This document shows positions 15,075 to 23,483 of a stretch of DNA of 33,747 nucleotides, in pieces. The stretch's first letter is position 1; every line of letters starts with the position of its first letter. The translations under genes and the position numbers were made by a program. Location: assembly GCA_017435645.1 (NCBI GenBank), contig JAFSER010000003.1:1-33747 (forward strand), written 5' to 3'. Origin of the DNA: Clostridium sp. GTDB lineage: Bacteria; Bacillota; Clostridia; Clostridiales; Clostridiaceae. Under the pieces are notes generated by a model that was not told the origin of the DNA, did not search any database, and worked only from the letters and a program-made list of their open reading frames with translations.

Positions 15075-16166
15075 TTAGTGACATTTATCACATGGATCAC
15101 TTTTGCCACTTTCATTTATTGTTCCTTCTAAAATAGTTTTACTTCTAGATAATGTAGAACAACTCTTTGTAGTATGATAGCTTTTACCATTTGGTGTCCA
15201 ATAAACTGTTCCTGAACTACTACTAGTTGAATTATTAGTATTTACATTATTAGAACTTGTACTATTTCCACTTCCTGCAGTACTACTTGTGCTGTTACTA
15301 TTTGAATTTGAAGTATTTGATGAACTGTTTGATGAACTATCTATTCCTAAGTTTTTGTTATATTCATCTGGATCTATATTATCAAATTCATCATTAACTA
15401 CCTTTCCTTTAATAGTATATGTATAACTATAATGGCTCGGTATCTGCGTTGTTGTATTTGGATATGTTATTATTGCAACAAAATCTGTACATCCACCAGC
15501 TTTTCTTATAGCATCTTCCATATAAGCTTGGTCACCATGTCTATTAAGTGTACTATTTTGTGGAGTTATATTATATGCATTAGAAACTCCACCTAGTGAG
15601 TCTGCTATAACATGTCCCTCATCTAATGTTGAACTTTCAACTCCTGGAACTTTAGCTTCATCTGAATAATATCTTCCACTTGAGGTAACAGGTTCAGTTG
15701 AATCATCTTGTAATATTATTTCCTTAGCTATTACCTTAACTAATTGTCCATATTCATTAGTAAAAGCATAATACTCTCTATCTCCAAAACCTATATCAAC
15801 TACAACATTAGGCTCTCTATGTCCTGATAAATCTCCACCATCAACTTCAATTAATGTATACCCTTCAAATATATCTTCTTTTTTATTTGTTGAAGGTTTT
15901 TCTGATTTATTAGCAATTGAATTATTATCAGACTTATCTTCTTCTGTAGTTTCTGAATTACTTACAGCTTCATTATCTTTTTTACTTCCTGAATTACTTA
16001 CAGTTTCATTATCTTTTGTAGTTTCATTTTCAGTTACTACTTGTTGTTGAGTTGATTTATTTACATCTGTTGAAGTATTTGAACAGCCAGCTATAAAAAT
16101 AGCTAATAAAAGCATTAATAAAACTGAATAATATTTGCGTAATTTCTTTAACATAATATCTTTCAT
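15075..16166 (-). CDS. Secreted DNA/RNA non-specific endonuclease lipoprotein with C-terminal Cys/His module
   Basis: A 363-residue surface lipoprotein. The signal ends at the lipobox FIAGC (Cys28). An Asn/Ser/Glu-rich linker (about 30-95) follows. The nuclease domain (about 100-260) has the active site LDEGHVIADSLGG with the general base His185, and Asn208 in STLNRHGDQAYME for metal binding, as in NUC/EndA-type enzymes. A second Ser/Asn-rich spacer (about 276-320) leads to a C-terminal module starting VYWTPNGKSYHTTKSCSTLS, with Cys336, Cys359, Cys362 and a final His363. This resembles a small zinc-binding module found at the ends of clostridial secreted proteins. It probably degrades extracellular nucleic acid for food, uptake or biofilm control. 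AGGGGGA precedes the ATG. It stands alone. Confidence 0.87.
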   Translation of the reverse strand: MKDIMLKKLRKYYSVLLMLLLAIFIAGCSNTSTDVNKSTQQQVVTENETTKDNETVSNSGSKKDNEAVSNSETTEEDKSDNNSIANKSEKPSTNKKEDIFEGYTLIEVDGGDLSGHREPNVVVDIGFGDREYYAFTNEYGQLVKVIAKEIILQDDSTEPVTSSGRYYSDEAKVPGVESSTLDEGHVIADSLGGVSNAYNITPQNSTLNRHGDQAYMEDAIRKAGGCTDFVAIITYPNTTTQIPSHYSYTYTIKGKVVNDEFDNIDPDEYNKNLGIDSSSNSSSNTSNSNSNSTSSTAGSGNSTSSNNVNTNNSTSSSSGTVYWTPNGKSYHTTKSCSTLSRSKTILEGTINESGKSDPCDKCH

Positions 16167-16350
16167 TTTAAATCCCCCTAACCTCTAATTTGTTATATTA
16201 TTTTAGCATGTTTTAAAAATTAAGTTTTTAAACTTTTTATGAAGTACATTTATGTATTTTAGATTTTTATAATCTAAATTTTACTCCCTAATTAAAATAT
16301 GAATTTTAATAAAATTTGTAACTCTAATATATATCTTATTTTCATCTAAA

Positions 16351-16387
16351 TAAAGGTTGAAGATTATATTTAACTCTCCAACCTTTA
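16351..16387 (-). terminator. Hairpin downstream of the GH3 gene
   Basis: Stem TAAAGGTTG at 16351-16359 with CAACCTTTA at 16379-16387. It is the more GC-rich of two hairpins behind the GH3-family gene. Confidence 0.6.
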
Positions 16388-16457
16388 AATTAAAATTTAT
16401 TTTTAATTTATACATAAAATATTAACATTTTCATTAGGTATATAATTATATAAAATA

Positions 16458-16505
16458 ATTCTATATTTAATAAATAAACTATATATTATTTATTAAATAT
16501 AGAAT
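16458..16505. repeat. Perfect 20-bp inverted repeat
   Basis: ATTCTATATTTAATAAATAA (16458-16477) is followed after 8 bases by its exact complement (16486-16505). It lies 35 bases past the GH3-gene stop and probably forms a terminator or 3' stabilising hairpin. Confidence 0.8.
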
Positions 16506-16539
16506 CTACTTTAAAAATTAATCTCTCTAAAATAATCTA

Positions 16540-18294
16540 TTATATCTTTACTTTATTATTTTCAATTACGCTTAAAATATTTTTATTTGTAGTAACTACT
16601 CTTGGTATTTTTATTTGACTTTTAGAAACACCCTTTTTAAATAAAAATTCTTTTACCTTATTAAAAGTGTCTTCTTGTAAAATTATTACCTTTGGCATTG
16701 CTAGTCCATTTTTCCCTCTAAACCTCTTATAAGCTAAATTACAATTAGCAAGTTCATTATCTAAGGTAATTTCAATATTTCTAATTTGTTCCTTTGTAAC
16801 CTTTCCCCTTATTTCAAAATAGAATTTATATCTTCCAGGTGTTATTGAATTATCAGTTATAGCTGTATAGTCTATTATATTAAGCTTTAAACTGTTTTTA
16901 AGATTTCCAATTGCACTTGTTAAATGATCTTCGGTAGTTTTTTCAGATACCATATTTAGCACTTGATTTCTTCTATATAAAAATTCTATCTCTGGAGAAT
17001 TATTATAAAAACCTACTACCTTAACCACATCTCCTAATCTATATCTATAAAGACCTGTATAGGTAGTAATAACTAATTCATAGCTTTTCCCTATTTCTAA
17101 TTCTTCTGAAGAAATAGTCTTAGGATTCTTTTTATTAAACTCTCCTGATGGTATAAATTCATAAAAAACTGTATCTGGTATTATTACATATCTTATATTC
17201 TTAGCATCTGGATTTATTCCTATAATCCCTTCTGTTGCTGCATAACAAGGAGAGTATATTGATATATCCCCGATATAATAATTCACCATATCATTATATA
17301 TACTAAAATTAGCTCCTGTAACTGAAGCTATATATTGAAAATTAGGCCATATTCTTTTACAAATTCCTTTTGTGCCCTTTTTAAATTCTCTTTCAAGCTC
17401 ATCAGCTCTAGCTGCATTGGGTGATAAATATTTATTTAATTCTTTTCTAGTTTTTTCATCAATCTTTAAACTTCTATTTATTTTTCCCTTACGTATATCA
17501 TTTATTAATTTGTCTGAATTTTTCTCCATAACTCTTAATAAATCTAAAATACTTGAAATAAACACCCCAGATACAAATAATAATTTTTTCTCTTTTAATC
17601 CAAAAAGTACATGTAAATATAATGCTACTTCCTTATCTTTAATTCCCATAACCTCAAAAGGAGAAGTATATAAATAAGGTAAAAATCTCTTCATACCATT
17701 TATTCCACCAGATGTTGCTGAGCAAATTGGAATTCCACCTTCTGTATATGTTGTCATTACAGCATCAGCTATTAGTAATCCTTTGCCATAATTCCAGTTT
17801 CCCTTAAAATTATTATAAGAAAACTTTGTCATTAAAAGTGCCATATACTTTGCTGCTTTAAGCCTACTTGCTTTTGTTACAGGAATTAACTTTTGTTTTC
17901 CTGTAGTTCCTGATGTATGTCCAAAATATTCAATTTTATTATTTATTAATATATTTTTTTCTCCCTTGGCCATACGCTGAATATATTCATCAAAAAAATA
18001 ATAATCTGATATTGGTATTTTATTCTTAAAGTCATTTACTGAAGATATATCTTTAAAATTAAACTTTTGTCCAAATTCGCTTGATGCATTTTTCTTTAAA
18101 ATATCAAATAATACATTTTCATTTACCTTCTTAAAATTCTCTGTTTCCTTATTAAATTTATTTTCTACTATTCCTCCGCAACCTATAATTGTCCTATAAA
18201 GTACTTTGCTTATTAGGGACATCTTTCTACACATCCTGCTATTAATTTTCATAAACAGTATATGAAAATTTTCCAAAGATGATATTAAATTCAC
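16540..18294 (-). CDS. GH3-family acyl-adenylate-forming enzyme
   Basis: A 584-residue member of the GH3 family, known from plants as enzymes that adenylate jasmonate or auxin and join it to an amino acid. The three ATP/AMP motifs are all present: HTSGTTGKQKLIPVT (about 126-140), SPCYAATEGIIGIN (348-361), and TTYTGLYRYRLGDVVKVVGF (410-429), followed by the hinge to a C-terminal lobe. The function of bacterial members is largely unknown; an acid-activating, amide- or ester-forming role is expected. The start is uncertain. The GTG at 18294 has no clear ribosome site, and internal ATGs at codons 15, 21 and 25 are alternatives. No biosynthetic or carrier-protein gene lies beside it. Two hairpins follow it. 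Confidence 0.87.
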   Translation of the reverse strand: MNLISSLENFHILFMKINSRMCRKMSLISKVLYRTIIGCGGIVENKFNKETENFKKVNENVLFDILKKNASSEFGQKFNFKDISSVNDFKNKIPISDYYFFDEYIQRMAKGEKNILINNKIEYFGHTSGTTGKQKLIPVTKASRLKAAKYMALLMTKFSYNNFKGNWNYGKGLLIADAVMTTYTEGGIPICSATSGGINGMKRFLPYLYTSPFEVMGIKDKEVALYLHVLFGLKEKKLLFVSGVFISSILDLLRVMEKNSDKLINDIRKGKINRSLKIDEKTRKELNKYLSPNAARADELEREFKKGTKGICKRIWPNFQYIASVTGANFSIYNDMVNYYIGDISIYSPCYAATEGIIGINPDAKNIRYVIIPDTVFYEFIPSGEFNKKNPKTISSEELEIGKSYELVITTYTGLYRYRLGDVVKVVGFYNNSPEIEFLYRRNQVLNMVSEKTTEDHLTSAIGNLKNSLKLNIIDYTAITDNSITPGRYKFYFEIRGKVTKEQIRNIEITLDNELANCNLAYKRFRGKNGLAMPKVIILQEDTFNKVKEFLFKKGVSKSQIKIPRVVTTNKNILSVIENNKVKI

Positions 18295-18354
18295 TAATAC
18301 TTTACTTTAATCACAAATTATTTTTTCAAATATGTAATAAACTCTTTTATAAAC

Positions 18355-19155
18355 TTATTTTCTTTTACTACATTTAAAAGCTTCTAAAGAATATGATATA
18401 ACTAGAACTAACCATATTATAGTTACCATAACTATAGGCATAATCCCAAAATTCCCTATTACATTTCCAACAAGGCAAACTATCCACAATATAACACATG
18501 TTAAATTAACATTAGAATACGCTCTAAATGAACTCTTATATATTTGTAATTTTATTGCCTCATCACAGCTATCTATCAATTTTTTTGAAAACTTAATATC
18601 ATAAACACTCCCCTTTAAATAAGGGTTAACTTCCTTTTGCCAGTTTATTAACTCTTTCTCAATAATAATTGTTGAAATTATACATAAAATAAGTCCTAAA
18701 TAAGCAAAAATAATTTCTATAAAATTTATATCTATAGATTTAGCTTTAATATCTTGAATCATAAAACTACCATATACACCAAAAAAGAAATATCCTAAAA
18801 TAGAATTTATTGTACTTACCACTATTATAATTGATAAGCCACCTTCTAATTTTTCAACTTCCTCTTCATACTTATCTAAATCTTTATATAAATCATATTT
18901 TTTTCTAGAATTCTTATAGACTATTTTCCAAATAACAAATAGTATAGCAGATAAAACCAAACTAGCATATGGAGATATTACTTTCATAATATCCACTGTA
19001 AAAGTTCCAATAACTTCATTTAAATTTCCACTAAACTTAGCAGAAAAATATCCTATTAAACCACCTATTATAAAGCAAACACCTAAAAATATTATAAATG
19101 TTTTAAAGGCTTTTTTATCTTCTTTTTTTATCTCCTCAATACGTTTACTATTCAC
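18355..19155 (-). CDS. DUF3169-like membrane protein
   Basis: A 266-residue protein with about 6 membrane segments in pairs and a short charged N-terminus containing KKEDKKAFKTF. It resembles the DUF3169 family, whose members often sit beside a small helix-turn-helix regulator and an ABC exporter, as here. No function is known. I chose the GTG at 19153-19155, which has AAGAAGGT 6 bases before it; a TTG six codons upstream lacks such a site. It is the last gene downstream of natB, separated by 102 bases and a hairpin, so it may be transcribed separately or by read-through. Confidence 0.65.
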   Translation of the reverse strand: MNSKRIEEIKKEDKKAFKTFIIFLGVCFIIGGLIGYFSAKFSGNLNEVIGTFTVDIMKVISPYASLVLSAILFVIWKIVYKNSRKKYDLYKDLDKYEEEVEKLEGGLSIIIVVSTINSILGYFFFGVYGSFMIQDIKAKSIDINFIEIIFAYLGLILCIISTIIIEKELINWQKEVNPYLKGSVYDIKFSKKLIDSCDEAIKLQIYKSSFRAYSNVNLTCVILWIVCLVGNVIGNFGIMPIVMVTIIWLVLVISYSLEAFKCSKRK

Positions 19156-19202
19156 TCTTATACCTTCTTTCAAATTAAAACCAGTCTAATAAATATACTT
19201 TA

Positions 19203-19245
19203 AAATTACTAAGTGAAAATATCTAATATCTTCACTTAGTAATTT
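19203..19245 (-). terminator. Hairpin after natB
   Basis: A perfect 15-bp stem, AAATTACTAAGTGAA at 19203-19217 and its complement at 19231-19245, just past the natB stop at 19258. It may partly separate natB from the DUF3169-like gene. Confidence 0.7.
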
Positions 19246-19257
19246 ATATTTTATAAA

Positions 19258-20445
19258 CTAATTTCTAAAAATAACCTCTTCTCTTGAGAACATAAATTTA
19301 GCAAATACAATTGAAGCAGTTATATAAATTATATGCCATACAATAACTACAGCTATATGCTTAACATCAAATATACCAACTGAAAATTCTTTCATTAAAC
19401 AAACAGAGTTAACTACTGGCACATTAAATAATGCAAAATTAATTCCTTTTGCATCCATCATATATGGAATAAAAGCTAATAACATAGTTGGCATTGTGAT
19501 TGCTGTTAAATATGAATTTGCTTCTTTAGTTGATCTTGCATAAATACTTACTGATATTTGTAGTGCTGCTAATGTTATTAATACCAAGGAACATACTACT
19601 AGCATTCCTATAACTGTTTCTATTGATAAATTAAATGTCATATTTTCATCACCAAAGGTCATAAACTTTTGCATAGAAATTACCATTGATGCTAAATTAG
19701 CAATTAATGAAATAAAAGCTACTATACATAAAGCTGTTATTTTTCCCCAGAGTAATGATGATCTCTTGGCTGGAGTTGAAAGAAGTGGTTCAAAAGTAAA
19801 TCTTTCCTTTTCGCCTGCACCAAGATCTGCTGCCATTCCAAGAGTAGAACTTATCATTAATGTTATTATAAGAGTAGGTATCATTGAAAGTAATATACTT
19901 GTAAATGCATTTCCTTCTTCTCCATCTTCATTAACTCCAGACTTAATATTAATTTCAAATGGTTTTAATATTGAAGAATCTATTCCATTAGCTGATAATC
20001 TTTGCTGAACTATTGAATTTTTATAGTTTTCATAAATATCACTAACTAAACTACTTGCAATACTAGATTTTGTAGATTCTTCATCTATCAATAAATCAAT
20101 TGTATCACTTTTACCTGCTGCTATATTTTCATCAAAGTTTTCTGGTATATTAATAATTAATTGAATATCTCCATTTTTTAAATCTTCTGAAGGAGTATCA
20201 GTTTCCATAACTTTAATATTTTCTGTTTCAGTAATAATCTTAGCTATATTTGAATCAGTATCTCCATCTATATAAATATTAATTTCATTTTCTACTTGAT
20301 TTTGAGTTTTTTCCATTGATGAAGACATAAACTTGAACATTAATGGATAAATAAGTATAGGTAAAATTAATGTTAGTATTAATGTCTTCCTATCTCTTAC
20401 TATATCTAATAACTCTTTCTTTAAAATAGTTAAGAAATTATTCAT
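19258..20445 (-). CDS. natB: NatB-type ABC-2 exporter permease
   Basis: A 395-residue ABC-2 permease. The N-terminal cytosolic helix (LKKELLDIVRDRKTLILTLI) leads into membrane segment 1, then a large outside domain (about 45-175), then about 5 more membrane segments. GEKERFTFEPLLSTPAKRSS is the conserved cytosolic motif of the NatB/YhaP group. Bacillus NatAB exports sodium, but relatives export drugs or peptides, so the substrate is open. GGAGGT precedes the ATG, and its start overlaps the natA stop by 8 bases. Confidence 0.85.
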   Translation of the reverse strand: MNNFLTILKKELLDIVRDRKTLILTLILPILIYPLMFKFMSSSMEKTQNQVENEINIYIDGDTDSNIAKIITETENIKVMETDTPSEDLKNGDIQLIINIPENFDENIAAGKSDTIDLLIDEESTKSSIASSLVSDIYENYKNSIVQQRLSANGIDSSILKPFEINIKSGVNEDGEEGNAFTSILLSMIPTLIITLMISSTLGMAADLGAGEKERFTFEPLLSTPAKRSSLLWGKITALCIVAFISLIANLASMVISMQKFMTFGDENMTFNLSIETVIGMLVVCSLVLITLAALQISVSIYARSTKEANSYLTAITMPTMLLAFIPYMMDAKGINFALFNVPVVNSVCLMKEFSVGIFDVKHIAVVIVWHIIYITASIVFAKFMFSREEVIFRN

Positions 20446-21169
20446 GATTATTACCTCCTATAAGCTTCACAAAAGTTTCTTCTAAATCATCATTTTTATA
20501 CTTTTCCTTTAAGTCAGATAATGTACAATCTTCTAAAAGCTTACCCTTATTAATAATAACAACTCTATCACATAGTTTTTCTACTTCTCTCATAGAGTGA
20601 CTTGAAAATAATATAATTTTATTTTCTTCCTTACATTTAAGAATAAAATCTTGCACTATTCTTGTAGCACTAACATCTAAACCTGTGCTTGGTTCATCAA
20701 ATAGCATAACTGAAGGATTATGAACTATAGATCTTGCAATAGAAATTTTTTGCTTCATTCCTCTTGAATATTTTCCAACAGGCTTATTTATATATTCTTC
20801 CATATTAAATTGCTTTGCTAAATCATCTATTCTATTATCTGCTTCCTTTTTGCTCATACCATATAAATTAGCAAAATATCTTATATTTTCTCTACCTGTT
20901 AACCTATCATACAATCCTACATCTCCACCAAAAAGTATTCCTATTTCTTTTCTAACTTTTTCTGGATTTGATTTTACGTCTATACCATTTACCTTAATAT
21001 CTCCCTTGGTTATTTCTAACATAGTAGATATCATTCTTAAGGTTGTTGTTTTTCCTGCTCCATTTTCTCCAAGCAAACCTACTATTTCTCCTTTGTGTAC
21101 AGAAAATGATAAGTTATCTACTACAGTTTCTTTTTTAAAATTCTTACTTACCATATTTAATTTAAGCAT
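20438..21169 (-). CDS. natA: NatA-type ABC exporter ATP-binding protein
   Basis: A 243-residue ATPase with Walker A GENGAGKTT, the signature YSRGMKQKISIARSIVHNP, Walker B VMLFDEPSTGLDVSA and the histidine in ILFSSHSMREVE. The sequence type matches NatA, the ATPase of Bacillus sodium exporters. It is translated together with natB. GGGAGGA precedes the ATG. The regulator gene lies 85 bases upstream. Confidence 0.88.
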   Translation of the reverse strand: MLKLNMVSKNFKKETVVDNLSFSVHKGEIVGLLGENGAGKTTTLRMISTMLEITKGDIKVNGIDVKSNPEKVRKEIGILFGGDVGLYDRLTGRENIRYFANLYGMSKKEADNRIDDLAKQFNMEEYINKPVGKYSRGMKQKISIARSIVHNPSVMLFDEPSTGLDVSATRIVQDFILKCKEENKIILFSSHSMREVEKLCDRVVIINKGKLLEDCTLSDLKEKYKNDDLEETFVKLIGGNNHE

Positions 21170-21254
21170 ATTCTTCCTCCCTCTAAATTTAAATTGAATA
21201 CTCCTATATTTATTTGAAAGCTTAAATAATATTTCTAATTTAAAAACTTAATAT

Positions 21255-21455
21255 CTATTCCTTTAAAATAAAAATATCCTCTACCTTTGCCTCAAATACC
21301 TTTGCTATCTTTAGTGCCAATGTTACTGATGGAGAATAATCACCTCTCTCTATTTGACTTATAGTCTGTCTACTTACCCCTACCATCATTCCCATTTCAG
21401 TTTGATTTACATTAATTCTAGCTCTATATTCCTTTAAGCGATTATATAGTGGCAT
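21255..21455 (-). CDS. Small XRE/YozG-like helix-turn-helix regulator
   Basis: A 66-residue protein that is almost only one XRE-type helix-turn-helix (NQTEMGMMVGVSRQTISQIE), with a short tail ending VEDIFILKE. Such regulators commonly control the ABC exporter genes next to them. I chose the ATG at 21453-21455 because GGGAGGT stands 5 bases before it; an upstream ATG at 21485 lacks a site. It is first in the operon with natA, natB and perhaps the DUF3169-like gene. A perfect palindrome 47 bases upstream is its likely operator. Confidence 0.9.
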   Translation of the reverse strand: MPLYNRLKEYRARINVNQTEMGMMVGVSRQTISQIERGDYSPSVTLALKIAKVFEAKVEDIFILKE

Positions 21456-21502
21456 ATAGTACCTCCCGACTACTTTTCTTGTCATATTTCATAATTATTG
21501 AC

Positions 21503-21528
21503 AAAATGACAATTATTATTGTCATTTT
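21503..21528. promoter_or_regulatory. Perfect palindromic operator of the nat operon
   Basis: AAAATGACAAT (21503-21513) and its exact complement (21518-21528) flank TATT. A further half-site TTGACA overlaps the left side. It sits just before the regulator start, where an autorepressor would block the promoter. Confidence 0.65.
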
Positions 21529-21660
21529 TAATTGTAAAACTTTGGAACATATCTGTCAATATATTTTTATTATTTTATATACACATTTTTCTTTATTCTA
21601 ATTATCAGTCTTTCAACTCATCTTAATAATATTTAAATTTAGATTAATTTATTATAAAGT

Positions 21661-21690
21661 AAAAACCACAAGATATCTTATCCTGTGGCT
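21661..21690 (-). terminator. Terminator of the rluF-type gene
   Basis: Stem CCACA-GATA with TATC-TGTGG (21666-21688), each arm with one unpaired base. On the minus strand it is followed by a run of five T. It lies about 200 bases past the rluF stop. Confidence 0.6.
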
Positions 21691-21890
21691 TATTCTAGCT
21701 TTATTAACTTTATGATTATGAAATTATATAAGAATCTTTTGATATATCAATTCTATTAAGTAACTTTATTTACATTATCTTTGTATATAATCTCATTAAA
21801 AACTTTATATTATTTACTTATCTCTTAAAAGAAAAACAATAACGTTATTTGTTTTCAATATTATATTTATATTATACCTAACTAAACTAT

Positions 21891-22586
21891 TTATATTATC
21901 TTAGTTATCATATTTTCTAAATTATTTATTTCTTCTTTATTTAGTCTTCTATACTCTCCTGGTTTTATTCCATCTAAAAGAATATTTACTATTCTTATTC
22001 TCTCTAGTTTAATTACATTAAAACCAAATACCTTACACATTCTTCGTATTTGCCTGTTTAAACCTTGAGTTAAAATAATATTGAAGGTATTATTATTTAT
22101 TCTTTTTAATTTACAAGGTCTTGTAACTGTATCAAGAATATTTACTCCCTTAGACATATTATATAGAAAATCATCATCAAAATCTTTGTCTACTGTCACT
22201 ATATATTCTTTTTCGTGATAATTTTCAGAAGACAATACTTTATTAGCTAAATCACCATCATTAGTCATTAAAATTAATCCTTCAGAATCCTTATCTAGCC
22301 TTCCAACAGGAAATACATATTCTTTATAACCTAGAAAGTCAATTATATTGTCCTTTATATCTCTAGATGAAGTACATACTATCCCCTTAGGCTTATTTAA
22401 GGCTATATATATTTTTTCCTTTTTCATTACCTTTTTACCATCTAATAATATGTTATCAATTTCTTCAACCCATTGCCCCTGTTCACATAGCTTTCCATTA
22501 ACCATAATTCTTTTGTCAGTAATTAATCTACTTACTTCTTTTCTTGAGCAATATCCATAATTACTTAGCAATTTATTTATTCTCAA
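21891..22586 (-). CDS. rluF: 23S rRNA pseudouridine synthase, RluF/RsuA family
   Basis: A 231-residue enzyme. The N-terminal S4 RNA-binding domain (RINKLLSNYGYCSRKEVSRL) is followed by the synthase domain with the catalytic Asp98 in VGRLDKDSEGL and the family motif LTQGLNRQIRRMCKVFGF near the end. The RluF subgroup, which modifies helix 69-distal sites of 23S rRNA, is suggested by GLNRQIRRMC. I chose the TTG at 22584-22586, since GAAGGA stands 8 bases before it and the family begins with an M-R-I/L-N-K pattern; a GTG six codons upstream is the alternative. It stands alone with a terminator behind it. Confidence 0.85.
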   Translation of the reverse strand: MRINKLLSNYGYCSRKEVSRLITDKRIMVNGKLCEQGQWVEEIDNILLDGKKVMKKEKIYIALNKPKGIVCTSSRDIKDNIIDFLGYKEYVFPVGRLDKDSEGLILMTNDGDLANKVLSSENYHEKEYIVTVDKDFDDDFLYNMSKGVNILDTVTRPCKLKRINNNTFNIILTQGLNRQIRRMCKVFGFNVIKLERIRIVNILLDGIKPGEYRRLNKEEINNLENMITKII

Positions 22587-22604
22587 ACTAAAATATCCTT
22601 CCAC

Positions 22605-22976
22605 TTTTTAATTATGTTAAATTTATTATTTATAATACTATAGCTAACTGTGTTTTTCAATTAAATAATCCATTAAAACATATCATAAAAATATAAATAA
22701 TTTATTTGAAAATTCAATATTAAATATTTTATGTCATAGAATAATTTCTAAGTAATTTTTATAGATATAAAAAGCTTATTAAAATTTAATCTTGTATGTA
22801 TTTTCACTTCTATATTTATAATTCTTCTCTAACAGTCAAATTATTTTTAGGTTAATCCAAGGTTAATACTATACTTTTTAATTGTTCATTATTTTTAATT
22901 AATTCTAAGTCTATATCCTCTACTTCTTTTTATTCATTAAATGTATCTTCTTCTCTTTAAATTACATTAAATCTTA
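22605..22976. other. Intergenic region after the urease operon
   Basis: About 372 bases between the urea channel stop and the rluF upstream start. No clean terminator is visible. On the minus strand, 22830-22950 reads as a protein-like open stretch (EVEDIDLELIKNNEQLKSIV and on), broken by several stops, and could be the scrap of a lost gene. Confidence 0.35.
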
Positions 22977-23462
22977 TTACCATTTATTAACTAGCATCAG
23001 AAAACCTGGCATCCACGCAGTTACAATTCCTTCAAATATAGCTAGATACGGAACAAATTTCCCAAGATTTTTCTTTAAAATTATTTCTATAAAGGCTGTA
23101 ATCCAAAGTATTCCCCATAGTATCCATATTACTCCCATTCGCCAGTCTAAATCTTGTGTAAAACTAAGATATGCACAAGGAATAGTGTTTATAGCTACAA
23201 ATAAACTATACCAAGCATATGGCCTTTTATCTAATTTGAATATACCGTTTATTCCTACAAATAAATATGTAAAACCAAATAATAATCCTGTTCCTACTGC
23301 ATAGTATTCTCCTTGAATTACATTTACAGTATCAATTATTACTGCTAAAGCACCTGTAAATATATTCATTACAGCAGCCGATTTTTCGTATATGTTACAT
23401 AATCTACTTATACCATTATTAATTAAAACTATTCCTACATATAATAATACGATTCCTAACAT
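22977..23462 (-). CDS. ureI: UreI/AmiS-family urea/amide channel
   Basis: A 161-residue membrane protein with 6 expected segments, of the AmiS/UreI family. Members are passive channels for urea or short amides; Helicobacter UreI feeds urea to cytosolic urease. The family signatures are present (INNGISRLCNIYEKSAAVMN at the start, WRMGVIWILWGILWITAF near the end). It is shorter than the 195-residue H. pylori protein, which has an extra acid-sensing outside loop, so it is probably not acid-gated. It starts 21 bases after ureD, as the last gene of the urease operon. Confidence 0.82.
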   Translation of the reverse strand: MLGIVLLYVGIVLINNGISRLCNIYEKSAAVMNIFTGALAVIIDTVNVIQGEYYAVGTGLLFGFTYLFVGINGIFKLDKRPYAWYSLFVAINTIPCAYLSFTQDLDWRMGVIWILWGILWITAFIEIILKKNLGKFVPYLAIFEGIVTAWMPGFLMLVNKW

Positions 23463-23483
23463 TTATTTTCACAACCTCTTCTA

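Larger units (their letters stand above)
16167..16539. other. Intergenic region with two strong hairpins
   Basis: About 373 bases between the nuclease start and the GH3-gene stop. It holds the hairpins at 16351-16387 and 16458-16505 and otherwise AT-rich sequence that must include the nuclease promoter. I see no small gene. Confidence 0.5.
21456..21890. other. Intergenic region with operator and terminator
   Basis: About 435 bases. It contains the palindrome at 21503-21528 just before the regulator gene and the rluF terminator at 21661-21690. The stretch 21700-21890 shows nothing that I can support beyond AT-rich sequence. Confidence 0.5.
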
